The position numbers and the translations under genes are program-made. The notes below the pieces were generated by a model, which worked only from the letters and a program-made list of their open reading frames with translations, made no database searches and had not been told where the DNA came from. 64,000 nucleotides of DNA, from positions 273,051-337,050 of the forward strand of contig CALVBI010000003.1 of the NCBI GenBank assembly GCA_944325735.1, in the 5' to 3' direction. Within the stretch, counting starts at the first letter, position 1, and every line of letters starts with the position of its first letter. Origin of the DNA: Candidatus Gastranaerophilales bacterium (GTDB lineage Bacteria > Cyanobacteriota > Vampirovibrionia > Gastranaerophilales > Gastranaerophilaceae). Shown piece by piece: positions 35,838 through 42,363 of the stretch.

Positions 35838-37476
35838 TAATATAAAAAAAGGTATAGCCAGAACCCCGCATCGCGGACTTTTAATGGCAACGGGCGTAAG
35901 CAAAAAAAATATAAATGCGCCTTTTATCGGAATTGCAAGTTCTTTTTCTGATTTAGTTCCCGGACACATTGGAATGAGAGATTTAGAACGTCAAATAGAA
36001 AAAGGTATTCATAGTGCTGGCGGGCAATCATTTATTTTCGGAGTACCGGCAATCTGTGACGGAATTGCAATGGGACACAGCGGAATGAGATATTCTCTAC
36101 CGTCAAGAGATCTAATTGCGGATTGCGTTGAAAGTGTTGCTGCAGCTCATCAATTAGACGGAATTGTCCTTTTATCTAACTGCGATAAAATTACTCCTGG
36201 GATGTTAATCGGTGCTTTAAGATTAAATATTCCTGCACTTATTGTAACAGCAGGCCCTATGCTTGATGGAGAGTGCAGAAGCCATCATAAATTAACAATG
36301 GTAACAGGTTCATTTGAAGCTGTCGGGAAATTCCGCAAAGGCGAAATTTCTGAAGAAGAACTTCTTGCACTAGAAGAAGAATCTTGCCCATCAGCAGGTG
36401 CATGTCAGGGAATGTACACTGCAAATACAATGGCTTGCCTTACAGAAGTAATGGGAATGAGCTTGCCATATTGTGCATCTTCATCAGCTGTATCTTCAAA
36501 AAAACGCCGTATAGCTTTTGAAAGTGGGATGCAAATTGTTGAACTTATAAAGCAAGATTTAAAACCATCTGATATAATAACTAGAGAAAGTCTTAGAAAC
36601 GCAATCACTGCAGACTTAGCTCTTGGCGGTTCTACAAATACATTTTTACATATCCTTGCAATAGCAAATGCAGGAAATATTAATGTAACTCTAGATGACT
36701 TTGAAGAATTAAGCAAAAAAATACACCAAATTGTAAAAATTAATCCTTCATCGACATTGACAATGGCAGATTTTCATAATGCAGGAGGAGTTCCTGCCGT
36801 AATCAAATCTCTTGAAAAACATCTTTCTGATACGCAAACTGTATCAGGTATCTCAACAAAAGAAATTGCAAAACAGGCTTGGAAAGAAGATGATATTATT
36901 CCTGATTATGACAAATCAACTTATACTCAAGCAGGACTAAGCATTTTATACGGCAATCTTGCAAAAGATGGTTGTGTAATAAAAACATCAGGAGTAGCTC
37001 CTGAATGTTATACATTCGAAGGGACTGCAAAAACATTTGACAGCGAAGAAGAAGCTATGACAGCTCTTGAAAATGATGAAATAAAAGCAGGGGATGTAAT
37101 AGTAATCCGCTATGAAGGGCCAAAAGGCGGGCCTGGCATGCGTGAAATGCTTGCACCAACATCACTTTTAGTCGGCAAAGGACTAGGAAAAAAATGTGCC
37201 CTTATCACTGACGGTAGATTTTCAGGAGCAACAAGAGGAATTTGTGTAGGTCATATATGCCCTGAAGCCGCAAATGGTGGTACTATCGCTTTAATTAAAA
37301 ATGGCGATAAAATTAAAATAGATATCCCAAACCGTTCAATTGAACTACTTGTTGACAATAATGAACTTGAAAATCGTAAAAAGAATTTAAAACCTTTTGA
37401 ACCAAAAATTAAATCAGGCTACTTGTATAAATATTCACGAAACGTCCAAGATGCTTCTCATGGAGCTATAGTATAA
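35827..37476 (+). CDS. ilvD: Dihydroxy-acid dehydratase
   Basis: Fourth step of branched-chain amino acid synthesis. About 549 aa. The Fe-S cysteines are in [10 protein letters not shown] and [18 protein letters not shown], with a [11 protein letters not shown] substrate loop. ATG 35827 ([17 protein letters not shown]) has AAAGGA 9 nt upstream, inside the end of nagA. A longer frame to 35785 would read further into nagA and is rejected. The cassette promoter of a pilin begins 14 bp after its stop. Confidence 0.95.
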   Translation: MKSDNIKKGIARTPHRGLLMATGVSKKNINAPFIGIASSFSDLVPGHIGMRDLERQIEKGIHSAGGQSFIFGVPAICDGIAMGHSGMRYSLPSRDLIADCVESVAAAHQLDGIVLLSNCDKITPGMLIGALRLNIPALIVTAGPMLDGECRSHHKLTMVTGSFEAVGKFRKGEISEEELLALEEESCPSAGACQGMYTANTMACLTEVMGMSLPYCASSSAVSSKKRRIAFESGMQIVELIKQDLKPSDIITRESLRNAITADLALGGSTNTFLHILAIANAGNINVTLDDFEELSKKIHQIVKINPSSTLTMADFHNAGGVPAVIKSLEKHLSDTQTVSGISTKEIAKQAWKEDDIIPDYDKSTYTQAGLSILYGNLAKDGCVIKTSGVAPECYTFEGTAKTFDSEEEAMTALENDEIKAGDVIVIRYEGPKGGPGMREMLAPTSLLVGKGLGKKCALITDGRFSGATRGICVGHICPEAANGGTIALIKNGDKIKIDIPNRSIELLVDNNELENRKKNLKPFEPKIKSGYLYKYSRNVQDASHGAIV

Positions 37477-37490
37477 TTACTTGACAAATA

Positions 37491-37534
37491 AAAAAAAATA
37501 ATAAATAATAATGAAAAAATATGGAGGTTGAAAA
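37491..37534 (+). promoter_or_regulatory. Cassette promoter and Shine-Dalgarno, pilin copy 5
   Basis: TTGACA 37491-37496, AATAATAAATAATAA -10 region, and ATGGAGG with GGAGG 7 nt before ATG 37535; same layout as copies 1, 2 and 6. Confidence 0.75.
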
Positions 37535-38226
37535 ATGTTTATTCAAGAAGCTTTGAGAGTGCCCCCCCCCCGCGAAACATAAGTCGTTCTAAGGGATTTA
37601 CACTTGCGGAAGTTTTAATCACGATTGGAATAATTGGTATAGTTGCAGCATTAACTATACCAAATTTAATTGCTAATTATAAAGAACGAGTAATAGGAAA
37701 CCAATTAAAAAAAGTGTATTCGACTCTATCACAAGCTATAAAAATGGCAGAATCTGAATATGGAGAAATTTCAGAATGGCCTTTAAAAGATGGAGATATG
37801 AACTCTACCAATACTATCTATACATATTACATAAAACCATACCTAAATATAACAAAAGAATGTAAAAATTCTGCAGAATGTTTTAGTCAATATAATATTC
37901 AAATGGCACAATATTACACATTTCAATTAAATGATGGAAGTATGATTGCACTCGATCTTAATAACAAAGATGAAAATCCTGATAGCTTATTTACCTCATA
38001 TGGGATTAAAAATGTTACTTTAAGAAATTTCATTAGTATTACAGTTGATGTTAACGGCAACAAAAAACCAAACAAGTCAGGAGAAGATGTCTTTAGATTC
38101 TTCGTAACTCAAAAAGGACTTATGCCATTAGGAATAGATCTAGATACAAAAACAGCAAAAAATAGATGTAAAAAAACTCCTCGAAGTGCTAATTATTGTA
38201 CAGCATATATGCTAACCAAATATTAA
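37528..38226 (+). CDS. Prepilin-like protein with C10 tract in its leader (copy 5)
   Basis: The body has SKGFTLAEVLITIGIIG (Gly -1, Glu +5), the pilin helix, Cys pairs and the C-terminal block (VDVNGNKKPNKSGEDVF). The drawn frame starts at TTG 37528, next to the Shine-Dalgarno; the well-placed ATG 37535 stops at TAA 37580 with ten C. Eleven C would yield a leader of about 21 residues joined to this body. The first 100 bp are nearly identical to copy 6, while the globular parts differ strongly. Confidence 0.85.
   Translation: MKNVYSRSFESAPPPRNISRSKGFTLAEVLITIGIIGIVAALTIPNLIANYKERVIGNQLKKVYSTLSQAIKMAESEYGEISEWPLKDGDMNSTNTIYTYYIKPYLNITKECKNSAECFSQYNIQMAQYYTFQLNDGSMIALDLNNKDENPDSLFTSYGIKNVTLRNFISITVDVNGNKKPNKSGEDVFRFFVTQKGLMPLGIDLDTKTAKNRCKKTPRSANYCTAYMLTKY
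37535..37582 (+). CDS. Out-of-frame leader ORF of pilin copy 5
   Basis: MFIQEALRVPPPRET then TAA; identical peptide to copies 1 and 6. Confidence 0.6.
   Translation: MFIQEALRVPPPRET
37562..37571 (+). repeat. C10 homopolymer tract
   Basis: Ten C; same frame offset as the other copies. Confidence 0.95.
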
Positions 38227-38247
38227 TGTCTATGCTATCATTTAAGC

Positions 38248-39342
38248 ATGAAAAATCTCAATGATTTCAAAGATGATATCAATAAATGTTCAAAATGCGG
38301 GCTATGCCAGTCAGTATGTCCTGTGTACAAAATTACAGGAAATGATTGTGCAGTGTCTCGCGGGAAATTCGTTATGCTCGACGGAGTCATTAAAGGAGAT
38401 TTAAAATTAAACAAAAATATCGAAAAATATCTTGATATGTGCCTTAAATGCGGGAAATGTACAAACTTTTGTCCGAGTGCAATTGATGTATGCAAGATAT
38501 TTGAAAATGCTAAATATGAATACTCAAAAAATACTCATTTAGGAAAATTCATTTTCTTTTTGGAATCAAAATACATCTTTGGTAACATATTAAAGTTTTT
38601 TAAACTTATTACAAAACCTTTTAGAAAAGGATTCCCTCAAAAAACACAACCTACATTGAAAGTTATATATTTCAAAGGCTGTGTCAACAACATATGCCCA
38701 AGAACAGATAATTATATCGAGAAAATTTTAAAAAATAGTAATATAGAAATTATCGAAAAAGATTTTGATTGTTGCGGACTACCATTTCTATCAAGCGGAA
38801 ATTTAGAAAGATTTGAAGAAGTAAAACAACATAATCTAAAAATGCTTGATTGTGATTTTGATTACATTCTTACAGATTGCGCAAGCTGTGAAAACACTTT
38901 AAAACAATATGTTGATGCAAAATTTATAAATATTGGAGAACTAATTTTACAACAAAATATAAAATTTGAATTTCTAAAACCTATTAAAGTAACATTCCAC
39001 AAACCTTGTCATCTTGACAATGATGATTTTGTAGAACCATTATTAAAAAATTGCAAAAATGTTGAATACATAAAAATGAATGATTACGATGAATGCTGCG
39101 GACTAGCAGGAGAATTTGCACTTAAAAATCCAAAACTTTCAAAAAATATTTCAATAAAAAAAGCTGAAAACATTTTAAAAACAAATGCAGATTATGTAAT
39201 TACAGCTTGCCCTGCTTGTGTATTAGGATTAAAACAAGGATTGATATTAAAAAAGACTTTTGGAAGAAAATCTCCAAAAGTCTTAGGTCTATTAGATTTT
39301 TTAAATAAAGCAAAAATAAATAATAATTCTATTGACAAATAA
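38248..39342 (+). CDS. (Fe-S)-binding oxidoreductase subunit, GlcF/HdrD-like
   Basis: 364 aa. Two 4Fe-4S motifs lie in the N-terminus (CSKCGLCQSVCPV and CLKCGKCTNFCP), followed by two cysteine-rich CCG-type domains ending in CCGLPF and CCGLAGEFA with distal CPAC. This is the architecture of glycolate oxidase GlcF, LutA and heterodisulfide reductase D subunits. No flavin subunit is adjacent, so the electron donor is unknown. No Shine-Dalgarno; an extended -10 (TGCTATCAT) ends 6 nt before the ATG, so it is probably leaderless. The -35 of the next pilin lies within its last codons. Confidence 0.88.
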   Translation: MKNLNDFKDDINKCSKCGLCQSVCPVYKITGNDCAVSRGKFVMLDGVIKGDLKLNKNIEKYLDMCLKCGKCTNFCPSAIDVCKIFENAKYEYSKNTHLGKFIFFLESKYIFGNILKFFKLITKPFRKGFPQKTQPTLKVIYFKGCVNNICPRTDNYIEKILKNSNIEIIEKDFDCCGLPFLSSGNLERFEEVKQHNLKMLDCDFDYILTDCASCENTLKQYVDAKFINIGELILQQNIKFEFLKPIKVTFHKPCHLDNDDFVEPLLKNCKNVEYIKMNDYDECCGLAGEFALKNPKLSKNISIKKAENILKTNADYVITACPACVLGLKQGLILKKTFGRKSPKVLGLLDFLNKAKINNNSIDK

Positions 39343-39384
39343 TAAAAAATAATAAATAATAAGAAAAAATATGGAGGTTGAAAA
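39332..39384 (+). promoter_or_regulatory. Cassette promoter and Shine-Dalgarno, pilin copy 6
   Basis: TTGACA 39332-39337 overlaps the last codons and stop of the Fe-S gene (stop ends 39342); GGAGG is 7 nt before ATG 39385. Confidence 0.75.
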
Positions 39385-40079
39385 ATGTTTATTCAAGAAG
39401 CTTTGAGAGTGCCCCCCCCCCGCGAAACATAAGCAGATCTAAGGGTTTTACTCTTGCGGAAGTTTTAATCACTCTCGGCATTATTGGTGTAGTTGCAGCA
39501 ATGACTATGCCAAGTTTAGTTGCTAATTATCAAAAAAAAGCGACTGCTAGTAAAGTAAAAAAATTATATACAAACTTTAATCAAGCAATAAAATTAGCAG
39601 AAAATGAATATGGAGAATTTGAATATTGGGAAATCAGTTCCTCTGAAAAATTATATGAAGATTATCTAAAAAAACATATTAAAACAATAAAAACAGATAC
39701 AAATATACAAATATCAGGGAGTTTTACAAACGGTTATTCTATGATATTTCCAGATAGTACTCAAGTCATATGTTCTGACAAAATTAATGGTCCTGACGGA
39801 AAAACAAGTGAACAAACAATCGGTTGCATATTTCTAACAAAAATAATTTCGAATAAAAAGAATTTATTTGATTATAATAATATTAAAGGAACAAGGAATG
39901 TATTTTGGTTTTTTATAAATAACAAAACTGGTCTATTAGAACCACCATATTTAGATAAAGATTATGAATTTTTGAAACAAAGATGCTATACAAAAAATCT
40001 TACAGGAAATTCGTATTATACTTGTTCTACAATTCTTTACAAAAATAATTGGGAATTTCCTGCAGATTATCCATGGTAA
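39378..40079 (+). CDS. Prepilin-like protein with C10 tract in its leader (copy 6)
   Basis: The body has SKGFTLAEVLITLGIIG (Gly -1, Glu +5) and the pilin helix, Cys near the C-terminus and a PADYPW end similar to that of the tract-free pilin (RKDYPW). The usual VDVNG block is replaced by a diverged region. The drawn frame starts at TTG 39378; the well-placed ATG 39385 stops at TAA 39430 with ten C, and eleven C would restore frame. It converges on proC 7 bp away. Confidence 0.85.
   Translation: MKNVYSRSFESAPPPRNISRSKGFTLAEVLITLGIIGVVAAMTMPSLVANYQKKATASKVKKLYTNFNQAIKLAENEYGEFEYWEISSSEKLYEDYLKKHIKTIKTDTNIQISGSFTNGYSMIFPDSTQVICSDKINGPDGKTSEQTIGCIFLTKIISNKKNLFDYNNIKGTRNVFWFFINNKTGLLEPPYLDKDYEFLKQRCYTKNLTGNSYYTCSTILYKNNWEFPADYPW
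39385..39432 (+). CDS. Out-of-frame leader ORF of pilin copy 6
   Basis: MFIQEALRVPPPRET then TAA. Confidence 0.6.
   Translation: MFIQEALRVPPPRET
39412..39421 (+). repeat. C10 homopolymer tract
   Basis: Ten C; same frame offset as the other copies. Confidence 0.95.
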
Positions 40080-40086
40080 AATATAA

Positions 40087-40899
40087 TTATTTACCTAATT
40101 CATTTGCTTTTTTAGTTGTCTGAGAAATTACATCATAGAATAATTTATCAGAATTTTCATCATTCATTACAGATATACCAACAAATGTACATCCACCTTT
40201 TGTCGCTACATTATCAATTAATGTTTGAACTGGGATTTCTCCTCTATTCATAACCATTTTAGCAGAACCTAAAGCGGTTTGAGTAGCTAACATTAAAGAT
40301 TTTTCATAATCAAGACCTAATTTTTCTCCAGCTCTTGCCATATCTTCTATAACTTTATAGAAAAATGCAGGGCCGGATCCTGAAATAGCAGTTACAATGT
40401 CTATTTGATCTTCCGATACTTCAATACATTTACCAATATTTGACAGTAATTCCATTACAAATTCAGCATCATCTTCTGAGGCATAAGCACCTTTACATAC
40501 TCCACTCATTCCTTCTAAAACTAAAGCTGGAGTATTTGGCATTACTCTTACAACTCTTTGCATTCCAATTATTTTTTCTATTTTTTTAGTTGACACACCA
40601 GCTGCAATTGATACAACCAATTTATCAGGTGTTAATTCATCTTTAATTTCTTCTAACACATTTGCAACATAATTTGGCTTAGTAGCAATAAATATTACAT
40701 CACTATCCATTGTTAAAAATCTGTTATCTGTTAATACTTCAATACCTAATCTACTTTGAGCTAATTCTGCAACAGTACAATTAACTTCAGATCCTTTTAT
40801 ATTTTCTTTTGGTAAAAATTTAGAAGATATAGTACCTTTTATAATAGCACTAGCCATTTTACCACAGCCGATAAATCCTATTTTACATTTTTTGTTCAT
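40087..40899 (-). CDS. proC: Pyrroline-5-carboxylate reductase
   Basis: Last step of proline synthesis. 270 aa from MNKKCKIGFIGCGKMASAI (Rossmann NAD(P) motif) at ATG 40899, preceded by a purine-rich GGGGCAGG. The C-terminal dimer domain has VTAISGSGPAFFYKVIEDMA and DNVATKGGCT. The frame runs about 40 codons further upstream, but that extension is Phe/Leu/Tyr-rich and lacks conservation. It is divergent from rpmH. Confidence 0.95.
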   Translation of the reverse strand: MNKKCKIGFIGCGKMASAIIKGTISSKFLPKENIKGSEVNCTVAELAQSRLGIEVLTDNRFLTMDSDVIFIATKPNYVANVLEEIKDELTPDKLVVSIAAGVSTKKIEKIIGMQRVVRVMPNTPALVLEGMSGVCKGAYASEDDAEFVMELLSNIGKCIEVSEDQIDIVTAISGSGPAFFYKVIEDMARAGEKLGLDYEKSLMLATQTALGSAKMVMNRGEIPVQTLIDNVATKGGCTFVGISVMNDENSDKLFYDVISQTTKKANELGK

Positions 40900-40997
40900 A
40901 TTATTTAACCTGCCCCTCTTTTTTGGTTGACTAATAATTTTTTTTAATTTAACATTAGAATTATACGACAAATATAAATTAAAAGGAATAAAGAAAA

Positions 40998-41150
40998 ATG
41001 AGACGTACACTAGAAGGAACAAAAGTAAAAAGACAACACGTAAGTGGTTTTAGAGCAAGAATGGCAACACCTGGCGGACAAGAAGTTTTAAACAGACGTC
41101 GTGCTAAAGGTCGTCATAAATTAGCTATCACAGCTAAAAAACGTGCTTAA
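40998..41150 (+). CDS. rpmH: 50S ribosomal protein L34
   Basis: 50 aa, highly basic, with the invariant pattern beginning [13 protein letters not shown] and continuing [23 protein letters not shown]34 is normally followed by rnpA, as here. AAAGGAATAAAGAAAA precedes the ATG. Too short for many ORF lists. Confidence 0.96.
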   Translation: MRRTLEGTKVKRQHVSGFRARMATPGGQEVLNRRRAKGRHKLAITAKKRA

Positions 41151-41169
41151 TCTTAATTTAAAGATTAAG
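41146..41169 (+). promoter_or_regulatory. Weak hairpin between rpmH and rnpA
   Basis: CTTAATCTT/AAGATTAAG, 9-bp AT-rich stem spanning the rpmH stop, followed by AGTTTTC. Probably an attenuator or processing site that lets L34 exceed RnpA. Confidence 0.4.
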
Positions 41170-41239
41170 AGTTTTCACTAAATTTAAAACACAGCAGGTC
41201 GGAATATATTTGACGTGCTGTGTTGTTTTACAAAAAAAT

Positions 41240-41596
41240 ATGTTAAAAAAACAATACAGATTAAAAAGTAAAGCAGCATTTGCGGCTACATACAGAATTA
41301 AAAATTCCTATCACAAAGAGGGAATAACTTTGTTTGCAGGACTTTTAAAAAAAGATCTTCAAACCTGCACTCGTGTAGGATTTGTCGTTAGTAAAAAAAC
41401 TCACAAAAGAGCTGTTAAGAGAAACAGACTAAAACGATTAATGAGAGAAACATACAGACTTTTGCAAAAAAATGACGATTTAGGCAATTCTCAAAATTAT
41501 ATGTCCTTAATATTTGTTGGCGGAGAAAAAGCTCTAAGTAAAAACTTTACAGAAATTCAAAATATAATAAAATGTCTAATACAGAGGCTAAAATAA
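41240..41596 (+). CDS. rnpA: Ribonuclease P protein component
   Basis: About 118 aa from MLKKQYRLKSKAAF. The signature KRAVKRNRLKRLMRE (RNR motif) binds the P RNA, and FVVSKKTHKRAVKR is conserved. I start at ATG 41240 because RnpA typically begins there, though no clear Shine-Dalgarno is seen; a TTG at 41210 gives ten extra residues. The usual yidD-yidC neighbours are absent. The stop overlaps the next gene (TAATG). Confidence 0.93.
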   Translation: MLKKQYRLKSKAAFAATYRIKNSYHKEGITLFAGLLKKDLQTCTRVGFVVSKKTHKRAVKRNRLKRLMRETYRLLQKNDDLGNSQNYMSLIFVGGEKALSKNFTEIQNIIKCLIQRLK

Positions 41597-42117
41597 TGTT
41601 TGAAGGAATTTTTGCAGAAAAAGTTTTAACACATAAATATATAAGGCCTTATCCGCAAGCACCACAAGAAACTTCTGGATATTATGTTGGAAGCCAAGCT
41701 ATTTATAAATATTCATTAAAAGATTCTGATTACCCAACAATCATCATTCCTGACCCATTATATAATAATGAAGGAGAAGTAATTAAACCAGGATATTATG
41801 AATTAGCTCTTTCCGATTCAAGAGATTTCCTAATTCTTATGGAATCTAAAAATCCAATAGCAATTATACCTGTAATCAAAGTAGAAGAAGATGCAACAGA
41901 ACAAACAAGATTGAATAATAAAACAGTAAAAAAAGAGTTAAAAAAAGAAGAGAAAGCAAGAAAAGACACTAATAAAAAACGTGAAAAAGTTGGAATGACT
42001 CCTGATGAACCTCAAATATTTATGGAAGCTTCAATAGAATTTAAACCTAATGGAAATTATTATTTAATAAAGTATCAAAAAGGTACTATAAAAGCTTGGG
42101 GCGCATTTAAAGGATAA
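41596..42117 (+). CDS. Hypothetical protein, 173 aa
   Basis: Starts at ATG 41596 within the stop of rnpA (GAGG 8 nt upstream), so it is translationally coupled to it. Beta-rich N-terminal half (aromatic, Pro-rich: KYIRPYPQAPQETSGYYV), then a highly charged Lys/Glu helix (about 105-140), then a short beta C-terminus (NGNYYLIKYQKGTIKAWG). No transmembrane segment or recognised motif. It occupies the place of yidD but does not resemble it. Confidence 0.7.
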   Translation: MFEGIFAEKVLTHKYIRPYPQAPQETSGYYVGSQAIYKYSLKDSDYPTIIIPDPLYNNEGEVIKPGYYELALSDSRDFLILMESKNPIAIIPVIKVEEDATEQTRLNNKTVKKELKKEEKARKDTNKKREKVGMTPDEPQIFMEASIEFKPNGNYYLIKYQKGTIKAWGAFKG

Positions 42118-42363
42118 TTTGGATCAAAAATAGAGTTAAGATTTCTTAATATTTTCAATTATTAAGCAATTTTAAAGAATATAAATACTTTATTAGTATA
42201 TGTGCAATAGTATTCACTTTGAGAAAAGGAGTATAAATTATATTTTTAGATATAAATTAATTAATATTTTTTAATAAATAAGCAAATAAATTTCTTTTTA
42301 GACTTTATTTGGAATATTGAAATGTTATGCTAAAAATACTTATAACAACATAAGGAGTAAATT

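Noticed and set aside
40900..41022. N-terminal extension of ProC
   Set aside because: Aromatic-rich, non-conserved, overlaps the rpmH start region; the Rossmann motif starts right after ATG 40899.
40998..41596. Replication origin beside rpmH-rnpA
   Set aside because: No dnaA gene, DnaA-box cluster or yidC/yidD neighbours; proC and a hypothetical gene flank it instead.
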